Positions 1 through 10,412 of a DNA stretch of 47,139 nt are shown piece after piece; positions within the stretch are counted from its first letter, which is position 1, and every line of letters begins with the position of its first letter. The DNA is taken from the NCBI GenBank assembly GCA_027335345.1, contig DAHWOF010000022.1:1-47139 (forward strand). Direction: 5' to 3'. The stretch comes from Granulicella sp. (lineage in GTDB: Bacteria > Acidobacteriota > Terriglobia > Terriglobales > Acidobacteriaceae). Below the pieces are notes generated by a model. The model was not told the DNA's origin, made no database searches, and saw only the letters and a list, made by a program, of their open reading frames with translations. A program made the position numbers and the translations under genes.

Positions 1-2420
<2,420 letters not shown>

Positions 2421-2452
2421 TGGCTTTGGCCCCCTGCCATCCCGACGCCACG

Positions 2453-3859
2453 TTATCCCTCCCGCGTAGGCAGTTGAATGAAGAAGCGGCTGCCACGTGT
2501 TTCCATGGCGGCGAAGCCAAGCCTGCCGCCATTCGCGCCAACGGCCCATCTTGCAATGGCCAGGCCCAACCCATCCCCGCCAGCATCCCGCGCCCGCCCC
2601 GGATCGCTGCGGAAGAAACGGTCGAAGATCCTCTCGCGATCCTCCTCGGGGACACCCGGCCCTTGATCGACTACCGAGAACTCCGCCATTTGGTCTGCGC
2701 ATCGGCTCACGTGTAGCCTGATCGTGGACCCTTCCGGAGAGTACTTCACCGCATTCTCCACCAGGTTGAGCATGGCATGCCGTAGCACGTACCGATCAGC
2801 GTACACGAGGACGGAAGAATCGCCGGAGATGTCTATCGTCTGCCGCCTCTCGTCGGCCAGCACTCCAACGAGCGCAACGGTCTCCTGCACCAGATCCATC
2901 CAACAGAAAGTGGTCCTGTTCAGCGCAATCTGGCCGGCGTCCGCTCGGGAGATCAGCAGGAGCCGGTCCACCAGGTTCGTCAGCCGCATCACCTCTTCCA
3001 GCATGCTCTCGACCGTCTCGCGGTACTCCTCCGCGCTGCGATGCTTCTCCAGCGCCACCTCGCCCGCGGCTCGCAGGCAGGCCAACGGAGTGCGTAACTC
3101 ATGGGAGGCGTCTGCCGTAAAGCGCTTGAGCTGCTCAAAGGAAGCCTCCAGGCGCGCCAGCAATCCATTCAGGACGCGGGCCATGTGTCCCAGTTCATCG
3201 CTAGGGTTCTCCACCGCCAGCCGCCGACTCAGTTGATCCGCGGTAATTTGCTCTGCCGCAGTCGCCATCTTCTCCAACGGCAGCAGCGCCTTGAGCGTTA
3301 ACCGGTAGATCCCAACTCCCGCCAGCAGCAGGGTGGGAAAGAACGCCAGCACAAGGATGTCCCGCGACCTGCGAACCTGCTCCTCTACGGGGAGCAGGCT
3401 GTAGCCGATGCGAATCAGCAATGGCCTGCCATTGATGGAGTGAATGTGACTAATGAGCAGCACAGGCACGCCGTTGGCAAGACGAATGGTGCGCGGGTTA
3501 TAGATATGGAGACCCTCGTGCGGAAAGGGCGCTCCGCCTAACAGAAGACCGGCGAGCCGCGGATTACGAAAGAGAATGCGCCCTTCGGGAGTCATGACCT
3601 GCAACAGCCGATGCACCCGCATCTCGCCTTGCAGGGTGTTGTGATACCTTAGGTCGATTGTGAGGGCGCCGGTGGGGGTGAAATAAAGCAACCCTTCCGC
3701 GGTTTCCATGTCCTGGATCTCGTAGCGAAGAAGCTCCGACGAGAGCTGCCACCGTAGCAGCAGGGTTGCCACAGCGATGAAAATCAACAGAATCGCACCG
3801 AAGACTGAGGTGTACCAAAGGGTCAGCCGGGTTCGCAGATGGGTCGGTCCGAGAGTCAC
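2453..3859 (-). CDS. Membrane sensor histidine kinase, CusS/heavy-metal-sensor type
   Basis: Sensor kinase of a two-component system, 468 aa. Order of parts: first membrane helix (about residues 12-36), periplasmic sensor loop (about 37-166), second helix (167-189), HAMP linker, HisKA with the phospho-accepting His253 in ASHELRTPLA, and a HATPase domain with N-box (NLVENAV, 365-371), G1 (DQGPG, 398-402) and G2 (GDGLGLA, 428-434). All catalytic motifs look intact. The GTG start overlaps the stop of the upstream response regulator by 4 bp, so the two are translationally coupled. Architecture and size match the CusS family that senses copper, silver or other envelope signals, but the ligand cannot be read from the sequence. 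Confidence 0.93.
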   Translation of the reverse strand: MTLGPTHLRTRLTLWYTSVFGAILLIFIAVATLLLRWQLSSELLRYEIQDMETAEGLLYFTPTGALTIDLRYHNTLQGEMRVHRLLQVMTPEGRILFRNPRLAGLLLGGAPFPHEGLHIYNPRTIRLANGVPVLLISHIHSINGRPLLIRIGYSLLPVEEQVRRSRDILVLAFFPTLLLAGVGIYRLTLKALLPLEKMATAAEQITADQLSRRLAVENPSDELGHMARVLNGLLARLEASFEQLKRFTADASHELRTPLACLRAAGEVALEKHRSAEEYRETVESMLEEVMRLTNLVDRLLLISRADAGQIALNRTTFCWMDLVQETVALVGVLADERRQTIDISGDSSVLVYADRYVLRHAMLNLVENAVKYSPEGSTIRLHVSRCADQMAEFSVVDQGPGVPEEDRERIFDRFFRSDPGRARDAGGDGLGLAIARWAVGANGGRLGFAAMETRGSRFFIQLPTREG

Positions 3860-4539
3860 TCTTTCTCCTCCCGCAGAGCAAATCCAACGCCACGCACCGT
3901 CTGCAACAGCCGACGATCAAAGGGGTCGTCCACCTTCCGCCTCAAGCGCGCAATCTGCACGTCGATCACGTTGTGGATCGGAGTAAATCGCGATGTCTCT
4001 CTCCAGACATCCCGCGCCAGCATCTCACGGGAGACCACTGCCGGGCTGTGCTGAAGAAGATATTCGAGCAGCTCAAACTCCCGCGGCGTCAATGCCAGCT
4101 CTTTGACCCCCCGAAACGCTCGGCGCGTCTCGATGTCAAGACGAAGGTCTGCTACCTCCACCCGCACCGGCAGCTTTTGCTCCGCGCGTCGCAACAGCGC
4201 TCGAACGCGGGCTAGCAACTCGGACAAGGCAAAAGGCTTTACCAGGTAGTCGTCGGCGCCCGCATCCAAACCCTGGACGCGATCTTCAACTCCATCGCGG
4301 GAGGTAAGGATCAGCACGGGGCAGGTCTCACCCCTCCTGCGGAGCCAGCGTAGCACCTCAAATCCGCTCCGCCCCGGCAGCATAAGATCGAGCAACACCA
4401 ACGAATAGGTTTGTCTTTCAAGCCGCGTCATCGCCTCAACGCCGTCGGTCGCAACCTCCGCGGCAAAGCCTTGTTGCTCAAGTCCCTGGGCGACGATGGC
4501 CGCAAGCTTTTCCTCATCTTCAACGATCAATAACTGCAT
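3856..4539 (-). CDS. OmpR-family response regulator, CusR-like
   Basis: DNA-binding response regulator, 227 aa. The receiver domain (about residues 1-115) has the acidic pocket VEDE, phospho-acceptor Asp51 in LVLLDLMLPG, and the conserved Lys in YLVKPF. The C-terminal winged helix (about 130-225) has the OmpR-type LTPREFELLEYLL segment. The start was set at the ATG encoding MQLLIVEDE because the longer open frame upstream adds 39 residues unlike any receiver domain. It overlaps the kinase gene by 4 bp and diverges from a cluster of exported-protein genes, the probable targets. Confidence 0.93.
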   Translation of the reverse strand: MQLLIVEDEEKLAAIVAQGLEQQGFAAEVATDGVEAMTRLERQTYSLVLLDLMLPGRSGFEVLRWLRRRGETCPVLILTSRDGVEDRVQGLDAGADDYLVKPFALSELLARVRALLRRAEQKLPVRVEVADLRLDIETRRAFRGVKELALTPREFELLEYLLQHSPAVVSREMLARDVWRETSRFTPIHNVIDVQIARLRRKVDDPFDRRLLQTVRGVGFALREEKE

Positions 4540-4619
4540 GGAAGCTCGCCATCCAAATGGCTGGTGCACCGTCTTGAGAATACAACCCGGCGGAACAAAA
4601 GGTGGCGTTCCAATCAAAT

Positions 4620-4635
4620 GTAAGAAAATCGTAAG
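4620..4635 (+). promoter_or_regulatory. Direct repeat GTAAG-N6-GTAAG, candidate response-regulator box
   Basis: Two GTAAG elements at 4620-4624 and 4631-4635 with an 11-bp period, one helical turn. Tandem half-sites on one face of the helix are typical for OmpR-family regulators. The repeat lies in the divergent promoter between the response regulator and the exported-protein genes, where autoregulation would be expected. Assignment by position and spacing only. Confidence 0.35.
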
Positions 4636-4657
4636 GAGCAGTTGCATCGATCCCATG

Positions 4658-4676
4658 CTTCACTCAAGGAGTGAAG
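4658..4676 (+). promoter_or_regulatory. Perfect hairpin abutting the ribosome site of the exported-protein gene
   Basis: Inverted repeat CTTCACTC-AAG-GAGTGAAG: 8-bp perfect stem with a 3-base loop. It ends directly against the GGAGG ribosome site (about 4676-4680) of the gene starting at 4687. In the mRNA it could control ribosome access or mRNA stability; in DNA it could be a dimer operator. Function is inferred. Confidence 0.4.
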
Positions 4677-4686
4677 GAGGTGGAGC

Positions 4687-5511
4687 ATGACCCGGAGCGC
4701 AATGAAATTCCTGGGACTGGTGGCAGCCTTGACCTCCATGTTCGGTTCAAGGGCTGGCGCAACAACACGAATGCTTGATTGGAGCATTCCTCCCGGTACT
4801 GCCATCCCGATAGAATTCACGCACACGGTGAGCGCCGACAAGGCGAAGGTCGGCGACTTGGTCGAAGCCAGGACGATGCAAGTGGTGTACCTCGGCCATG
4901 CCCGCGATCTGCCCAAGGGGTCCTATCTTCTAGGCCACGTGGTCAAGGCACAGCCGGTTCGCCCGGGCGTCAGCGCATCGATGCTAGAGTTCCGGCTTGA
5001 TGAGATTGTCACCCGTCAAGGAGTGATCGCTTCCCGGCTGTACGTCCGGGCACTGACGGGTTCCGTGGAGGCGTCCGAAGCCGGCTATCCAATCACTCCT
5101 ACGTACATGGATTTATCGAATGAGCGCGTGCTGATTGGCGGAGATGAGATATTGAACTCCAGCCGAAACGTCTACTCCCCGGTCTCAGAAGATGAAGGAC
5201 TGGACGTTGTGGGGCAGGATTTGAGAGACGGCGTCTTCGAGCGTTTGCGGTCTGCACAGACGATGAACGGCAACACCCTTTTGCGATGCGATGGAACCGC
5301 GACAGTGCAGTCCGTAGGCATCTTCTCCGGTAGCGCCTGTGGCCTTTATGGCTTTGATATGACGTCGCTCACGCACACCGGTAGAAACGATCGCGGAACT
5401 GTGGAGCTCGACTCAAAATACTTCACCGTCAAGCTCTATGCCGGCAGCACGGCCTTGTTGCAAGCTGCGCCAGACTCCACGGCCTCCAAGCCGGCGGCCG
5501 ACCCGCTCTGA
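4687..5511 (+). CDS. Exported protein of unknown function
   Basis: 274 aa with an N-terminal signal peptide (hydrophobic segment about residues 7-18, likely cut after AGA at about 25). I do not recognise the family. The mature part is mixed polar/hydrophobic without membrane helices. It has a beta-rich look with PKGSYLLGHVVKA near residue 77 and a Cys pair in the C-terminal third. The ATG has a strong GGAGGTG ribosome site directly behind a hairpin. It is first in a row of three genes for envelope proteins, divergent from a CusRS-like regulatory pair, suggesting an envelope-stress or metal-response role. No catalytic motif was seen. Confidence 0.8.
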   Translation: MTRSAMKFLGLVAALTSMFGSRAGATTRMLDWSIPPGTAIPIEFTHTVSADKAKVGDLVEARTMQVVYLGHARDLPKGSYLLGHVVKAQPVRPGVSASMLEFRLDEIVTRQGVIASRLYVRALTGSVEASEAGYPITPTYMDLSNERVLIGGDEILNSSRNVYSPVSEDEGLDVVGQDLRDGVFERLRSAQTMNGNTLLRCDGTATVQSVGIFSGSACGLYGFDMTSLTHTGRNDRGTVELDSKYFTVKLYAGSTALLQAAPDSTASKPAADPL

Positions 5512-5602
5512 CGGCGCGGCATTCATCAATGAGGGATGGACCGCTCTCTCACCTTCGGCTCACATCCAAGCCACCCTTGGCTCCGTTCGCGAAGGAAGAC
5601 AA

Positions 5603-6883
5603 ATGTCTCAGTGTCGCGCCGCTCGCTTTTTTCGCTCTTTGCTTCCGGAGCGAACCTTGGCCTTTATTGCCATATTCGCCTGCTCAAGCGCATTTATATC
5701 CGCCGTTCCCCCTTGTGATGGCGCGTTCCGACGCTGGGAGCCAGGCGCTCCCGGAGTCGTCTGGGCAGAACAAGGCATAGTGTTCGCCGCGACTGATTTT
5801 GATCGTCAGATAGTCACCCATTTGATTGGAGTTCTGCCACAAATGCTTGTATTGGTTATGTTCCTCTGGATTCTCTTGTCCAGCTATGCGGTTCCTGAAG
5901 TCTGGGCGGCTCCTATGACCTTTCCTGCGGCGTCTCCCATCTCAGCCGGGGATATGGTCTTCCGCATACAGCCTTTCATTTTTACCGGGACCGAGGAGCG
6001 GCGTGAGGCCATCGCCGAAACTGTGGGCTTGTATGGATTGAGCAGCAAAATCACATTCATTCTTGAGGAGATGCCTTTCCAATATAACCAGATCGGCTTG
6101 CCGACGCCTGTCTATCATGTAGAGCACAGTTGGGGCCCTGGCGACATCAGCTTCCTGCCTCGGTATACGTTTTGGGAGCAGGATGGAATCGGCACGACCA
6201 ATCGGCTATCCGTAATCGCCGGGGCTCTGATTCCGGTAGGTCCGCATAACGACTCCAACGCCTTCGGCCGTCTCCCTGAGGTCTTACAGCCGGGATCCGG
6301 GGCCTGGGCCACGAAGAACGGTTTAATCTTCACCCGCCAGACATTGAATGCTGAAATTGATGGCTACGGCGGATTTGTTCACCATACCGTGTCCGGTGGG
6401 TACCAGCTCGGCAACGAATATTTCGCAGATGACAGCTTGCAGCGCCGGATCGCTCCAAAATTGGGTGACACCGGAGTGCCGAATGTGGAGACCTTTCTGT
6501 TGCTCGAGACCAACTTCATTGTCAGCGAGAAGGATACTGAATCTCCCTCCCTCTCCTCGTCCTCCGGTTCCTCAGCTTTGATCTCGGCGCCGGAGCCCCA
6601 AGAGGGGAGCACACGGCCAGTGGACCAGGGTTTGGAGCCGCTGTATCAGGACACATTGAACCCCATGCAGGGCGACGGCCTTGTGGGTATGAATCCGGTC
6701 GTGAGCACAGGAAGCACATTGCTGCAGTTCGACCCCGGTATCCGCTTCGTAGGAAAAAACTGGGGCTTTGCCGTAGTTGCGGAAGTTCCTGGGTACCAGA
6801 GCGTACCGGCGGGAGCCTCTGAGCGCAACATGGGGGTGCTTTTGGTGTATCGCCATGTCTGGTTCACCCGGCATCATCTATGA
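5603..6883 (+). CDS. Outer-membrane beta-barrel-like protein (phenol-degradation MetA/transporter-like)
   Basis: 426 aa from the ATG at 5603, which has a GGAAG ribosome site. Residues from about 105 onward alternate hydrophobic and polar positions with many aromatic residues, ending in an aromatic/basic strand (VYRHVWFTRHHL). This resembles the 'MetA-pathway of phenol degradation' outer-membrane family (PF13557), whose members are probable channels. The N terminus is odd: a hydrophobic stretch at about residues 20-33, then a second signal-like segment at about 80-103 ending in PEVWA|AP. An in-frame ATG at 5843 begins exactly at this second segment and would give a 346-aa protein with a conventional signal peptide. 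A Ser/Pro-rich loop lies at about 310-345. The family call is by general resemblance. Confidence 0.72.
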   Translation: MSQCRAARFFRSLLPERTLAFIAIFACSSAFISAVPPCDGAFRRWEPGAPGVVWAEQGIVFAATDFDRQIVTHLIGVLPQMLVLVMFLWILLSSYAVPEVWAAPMTFPAASPISAGDMVFRIQPFIFTGTEERREAIAETVGLYGLSSKITFILEEMPFQYNQIGLPTPVYHVEHSWGPGDISFLPRYTFWEQDGIGTTNRLSVIAGALIPVGPHNDSNAFGRLPEVLQPGSGAWATKNGLIFTRQTLNAEIDGYGGFVHHTVSGGYQLGNEYFADDSLQRRIAPKLGDTGVPNVETFLLLETNFIVSEKDTESPSLSSSSGSSALISAPEPQEGSTRPVDQGLEPLYQDTLNPMQGDGLVGMNPVVSTGSTLLQFDPGIRFVGKNWGFAVVAEVPGYQSVPAGASERNMGVLLVYRHVWFTRHHL

Positions 6884-6955
6884 ACCGAAGATGACATCCG
6901 ACGGGCAAAGGTTCGAGAGATTTTGCAGTCACAATTCAAGCAACGAGGTACTTGC

Positions 6956-7468
6956 ATGGCTTTTGTATCGCACATCGTTCGGAGAAGAGGATCCGCCCCT
7001 CTCGCCGCCATCTTGCTCGCCACAGCCGCATTCTCAGCCTGCTGCCCAGCCTACGCGAAGCCGCGTAGCACGGCCTCACCTAAGGCCGGCTGTGCCTACG
7101 TGCCGGTGTCGAATGCTCCTACCCCAAAATCTAGCGCTGCAACCCTTCAGCAGCCTCAGGCAACGGCAATCAGCGGCATCGTCAAGGTTCAGGTTCTCGG
7201 CGTAGCCATCCCGTTCACTTCCTTCGGAATTATCCACCGCCTGCAGACTGTTCCCGGGGTGGCGAGTGTTCAGTTCAACCTGAAAGAGGGCGAAGCAATT
7301 CTGACCCTCAAGCCTGGAGCCTACATAACAGATGAGATCTTGCGTGATGCGGTCCGCGATGCAAGCTACAGCCCAGGCAAGATTGAGTGGGCATCAAAGC
7401 AGGTACAAGAGGCGCACGGCCAGGCGCAGAACTGCGAGATGTCCCCCAAGACTCAGAAGGTGGGATAA
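6956..7468 (+). CDS. Exported MerP/HMA-fold protein lacking the metal-binding CxxC
   Basis: 170 aa. The signal peptide ends near AYA (residue 34), and a low-complexity linker runs to about residue 70. A C-terminal ferredoxin-like domain (about 72-145) resembles MerP and other heavy-metal-associated domains: beta strand, helix with the VPGVASVQF turn, and a final helix with DAVRDASYSPG. In MerP the first loop reads GMTCxxC; here it is GVAIPFTSF, so both metal-binding cysteines are missing. The start was chosen at the ATG with GAGG upstream. It is last of three genes for envelope proteins next to a CusRS-like pair. It may bind another ligand or act as a structural partner; metal transfer by the usual thiolate mechanism is unlikely. 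Confidence 0.75.
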   Translation: MAFVSHIVRRRGSAPLAAILLATAAFSACCPAYAKPRSTASPKAGCAYVPVSNAPTPKSSAATLQQPQATAISGIVKVQVLGVAIPFTSFGIIHRLQTVPGVASVQFNLKEGEAILTLKPGAYITDEILRDAVRDASYSPGKIEWASKQVQEAHGQAQNCEMSPKTQKVG

Positions 7469-8018
7469 CCCTACCCCCAATGTCCGGCTTTCTTGTCCGA
7501 GCACAGGCTGGGAAAGCCGGGAGGTTGAACCAAAGACTGCGGACGGCCCGAATGAGTGTGAGATCATGGCGCTGCGCTCCGGGCAGCGCTTGGCGTTGCG
7601 AGAGACCCCTCCCGCGGAGACGTCGCTGCGCGGCGGGAGCGCGTTCGTGGCTTCTATCGAAATACTGAGCTTTATGGGCGAGGCGCATGTGCGCGCGCCT
7701 GCCGATTGGCGTCGTCCAATCAGGCCGAGTCCATGTCATCCTTGAAGCCGTAGTTCGGGCCGCTACTTCAAACCAAAAGCCATAAAGCGCAAGCCAGAGA
7801 CGTGGTATCCAGGTCTCGCAAGAGACTTCCATGATTCCATCCGGCGCTCCATTGCCTCTTTGCTGCCCGTTACCTTTATCCTGCCAAGAAGCCAACTGCC
7901 TCGCCCGCGGGAGACGCAGAGACTTCAGTCACAAACGGAGAGCCGTTGAGGTGTCCTTGACCGGCATGGGCTAAGCCTTCTAATACCGTCAGACTCAGTC
8001 AGCATCGAAACCGGCTGA
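7469..8018. other. 550-bp intergenic region, no convincing gene
   Basis: Open frames on both strands lack ribosome sites and recognisable domains. The first half is GC-rich with short inverted segments. Near the right end is a 6-bp inverted repeat, ACTCAG (7993-7998) and CTGAGT (8015-8020), partly overlapping the CRP/FNR-type site described next. Confidence 0.6.
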
Positions 8019-8059
8019 GTGACTTTTGTCATAGCTTGAGCCCTTGCACTCAGTAAAAT
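8019..8059 (+). promoter_or_regulatory. CRP/FNR-type site plus -10 element driving the nitrate operon
   Basis: The palindrome GTGACTTTTGTCAT (8019-8032) has the TGAC-N4-GTCA core of CRP/FNR-superfamily regulators. A TAAAAT -10 hexamer lies at 8054-8059. The dyad centre (8025.5) is about 41 bp ahead of the start site expected 7 bp after the -10, the class II geometry of FNR-activated promoters. A nearly identical site precedes the octaheme cytochrome gene. Confidence 0.65.
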
Positions 8060-8138
8060 CTTGCGTGAGGGACCTGCTCACTTTGTGCAACTGGTCGCTT
8101 CACTTCGAAGCAGCAAAGACACGACGAGGAACTTCACT

Positions 8139-9311
8139 ATGACGCAGGAGCAATCAACGGCACGACTTCAATTGACGTTGGGTACTGGCGCGTTTGCGCT
8201 CTGTTTTGCAGTCTTTGGTTCTCTCTCCGCCATGATGCCGATCCTCAAGCGTCAGATGCACCTCACGGCCGTCCAGACAAGCATCGCGATAGCCCTTCCC
8301 GTTCTTCTGGGCAGCATCGGGCGAATTCCGCTGGGCATGCTCACTGACCGCTTCGGCGGACGCGTGGTCTTCAGCGCCGTCATGATGCTCTCCCTTATCC
8401 CCGCATTTCTCATGGGCGGGGTTCATGACTTCAACCAGCTCCTGATTTACGGATTCCTGATCGGAATTGGCCTTGCCAGCTTTTCGGTGGGAGTCGGCTT
8501 CGTCAGTGGCTGGTACACGGCGGAGCGTCAGGGCTTTGCGTTGGGCGTCTACGGCGCCGGAAACATCGGGCAGTCTCTGGCTGCGTTTGGAGCGCCCGTC
8601 CTGGCAACAGCCTATGGATTCCGTTGGGGCTTCTGGACCTTCGGCCTCCTGCTGGCCGTCTGGCTCGCGATCTTTGCCGTGGCGGCTCACAATGCTCCGC
8701 AGCGCGGCAGCGCAAAGAGTTTTACAGAAACCCTTCGTCCCCTCAGCGATCGTCGCAGTTGGGTGCTCAGTATCTACTACTTTCTCACCTTTGGCGGATT
8801 CGTTGCCATGGCCGTCTATCTGCCCATCTTCCTCACTGAGATGTTTCACCTCACCCCGGAGAATGCTGGCCTGCGATCCGCGGGATTTGTAGTCCTGGCG
8901 ACACTGATGCGCCCAGTGGGGGGAATCCTCGCAGACAAGGTTGGGGGTCGCAGCATCCTGATGTGGGTCTTTCCCGCCACCGGCTTGATGGCCGCACTCA
9001 TGGCCGTTCCCCTGATGGCCACTTTCACCGTAGGAGCTCTGGGCATGGCCGCAGCCATTGGCCTGGGCAATGGAGCGGTCTTCAAACTGGTTCCTGAATT
9101 CTTTCCTCAGTCGGTCGGCAGCGTCACCGGTCTGGTTGGCGCAGCCGGCGGTCTGGGTGGATTCTTTCCGCCTCTGGTGCTAGGCTTTGTCAAACAGAAG
9201 ACCGGAACATTCTTGCCCGGTTTTCTGCTGCTCAGCGCCTTCTGCCTGCTGTGCCTCCTTCTGCTGGCAACTCAGCGCAAATCACAACCTGCAATGGTGA
9301 CTGCCGAATGA
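8139..9311 (+). CDS. narK: NarK/NasA-type MFS nitrate/nitrite transporter
   Basis: 390-aa inner-membrane carrier with about 12 helices that moves nitrate in and/or nitrite out. It belongs to the nitrate-nitrite porter branch of MFS. It has the loop 2-3 motif [10 protein letters not shown] and the two Gly-rich nitrate signature regions, [15 protein letters not shown] (about residues 140-155) and [15 protein letters not shown] (about 330-345). The start is the ATG at 8139 with GAGGAA upstream; an upstream TTG in frame adds 26 unlikely residues. Its TGA overlaps the ATG of the next gene (ATGA), so it is the first gene of the operon. Transport direction cannot be read from the sequence. Confidence 0.92.
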   Translation: MTQEQSTARLQLTLGTGAFALCFAVFGSLSAMMPILKRQMHLTAVQTSIAIALPVLLGSIGRIPLGMLTDRFGGRVVFSAVMMLSLIPAFLMGGVHDFNQLLIYGFLIGIGLASFSVGVGFVSGWYTAERQGFALGVYGAGNIGQSLAAFGAPVLATAYGFRWGFWTFGLLLAVWLAIFAVAAHNAPQRGSAKSFTETLRPLSDRRSWVLSIYYFLTFGGFVAMAVYLPIFLTEMFHLTPENAGLRSAGFVVLATLMRPVGGILADKVGGRSILMWVFPATGLMAALMAVPLMATFTVGALGMAAAIGLGNGAVFKLVPEFFPQSVGSVTGLVGAAGGLGGFFPPLVLGFVKQKTGTFLPGFLLLSAFCLLCLLLLATQRKSQPAMVTAE

Positions 9312-10393
9312 CCCCTGCCAGAAACTCACTCCGTCAGCCGCGGCTCTCCGATGCCACTCATGCCATGTTCTGGGGCCTGGCAACCGCCTCTCTGTTGATC
9401 CTCGGCATCCTCACTGGCAGCCGCGGCCTGCGCGATTTCGACCCAGCGCTCGTCTCCTATGCGGGAGCCGCGGTGCTCTCCGGCTTTGGCATCGGCTACC
9501 GCTACGCCATGTGGCTTCGCCGCCCTCCCACCCGTCTTTACTGGTATCGCGGCTGGCAGATCTTTCTTGCTCCCCAGAAGCTTCTTTCAAACCTCGCTCA
9601 TCTGGCGCGGATCGCCTGGAACACCATTGTGCTCCAGCGGTTTATCGAGCGGCGCTCCCATCTGCGCTGGACCGCGCACTGGTTCCTCGCCTGGGGCTGC
9701 ATCCTCGCCGCCGCCGTCACCTTTCCCCTCTCCTTCGGCTGGATTCGATTTGAGACCGCGCGCACCAATCAGGAGATCTACCGAGCCTTCATGTTTGGCA
9801 TCCCGCTCGGCAGCTTCCATCTCGGCACGCCCTTCGCCGAAATGACCTTTGACATCCTCGACATTGCCGCCGTCATGGTCTTGATCGGTGTATTCTTCGC
9901 CCTCTGGCGTCGCGGCCACGACCATGGCGCATGGTCCGTGCAGCAGTTTTCTGACGACATGCTGCCGCTCATCCTTCTCTTCGCCATCTCCACCACAGGC
10001 CTGTTCCTCACCGTCTCCACCCACCTGATGCAGGGCATCTATTACGGTTTTCTCTCTCAACTCCATGCCGTTACCGTGATCTTCACCCTGCTCTACCTTC
10101 CCTTCGGAAAGTTCTTCCACATCTTTCAGCGCCCCGCGCAGATTGGCGTCAACTTCTACAAGCAGGCAGGGGCCTCTGGACCGCAAGCCCGCTGCCATCG
10201 CTGCGGCCAGGAGTTCGCAAGCCGCATGCACATTGACGACCTCAAATCCGTTCAGGCGGCTCTGGGCATCCGGTATCAACTCTCCAATGGCCTGCACTAT
10301 CAGGACATCTGTGCCGCCTGCCGCCGCAAGAATCTGGCACTCACCCAGGATGGCCTCTGGAAGTCCTACGACAACAGGTTGAGAGGTAACTAG
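9308..10393 (+). CDS. NarI-like membrane cytochrome b with four-Cys C-terminal tail
   Basis: 361 aa, about six membrane helices (near 18-36, 48-66, 123-145, 183-201, 217-237, 250-270). It resembles the NarI/DsrM/HdrE group of di-haem quinol-oxidising cytochromes b. Possible haem-ligand histidines in or beside helices include His124, His171, His239, His253 and His271. After the last helix comes a soluble domain of about 85 residues with CHRCG (296-299) and CAACRR (335-338), a probable zinc or Fe-S site. The start overlaps the narK stop. Inferred role: pass quinol electrons to the molybdenum subunit encoded next. The exact family and haem count need alignment. Confidence 0.75.
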   Translation: MTPARNSLRQPRLSDATHAMFWGLATASLLILGILTGSRGLRDFDPALVSYAGAAVLSGFGIGYRYAMWLRRPPTRLYWYRGWQIFLAPQKLLSNLAHLARIAWNTIVLQRFIERRSHLRWTAHWFLAWGCILAAAVTFPLSFGWIRFETARTNQEIYRAFMFGIPLGSFHLGTPFAEMTFDILDIAAVMVLIGVFFALWRRGHDHGAWSVQQFSDDMLPLILLFAISTTGLFLTVSTHLMQGIYYGFLSQLHAVTVIFTLLYLPFGKFFHIFQRPAQIGVNFYKQAGASGPQARCHRCGQEFASRMHIDDLKSVQAALGIRYQLSNGLHYQDICAACRRKNLALTQDGLWKSYDNRLRGN

Positions 10394-10407
10394 TTGAGAG
10401 GTAACTA
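10378..10407 (+). repeat. Tandem 15-bp duplication over the cytochrome b stop codon
   Basis: Two perfect adjacent copies of GTTGAGAGGTAACTA at 10378-10392 and 10393-10407. The first copy encodes the last residues and most of the stop codon of the cytochrome b gene. The second supplies a GAGAGG ribosome site 11 bases ahead of the nitrate reductase ATG at 10413. Confidence 0.9.
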
Positions 10408-10412
10408 AAGGA

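Noticed and set aside
4540-4656. Longer N terminus for the response regulator (start at 4656)
   Set aside because: The 39 extra residues are hydrophobic and unlike receiver domains; the internal ATG starts exactly at the receiver fold.
7308-7895. Minus-strand 195-codon frame in the gap before narK
   Set aside because: It overlaps the 3' end of the MerP-like gene, has no ribosome site and shows no domain; treated as non-coding.
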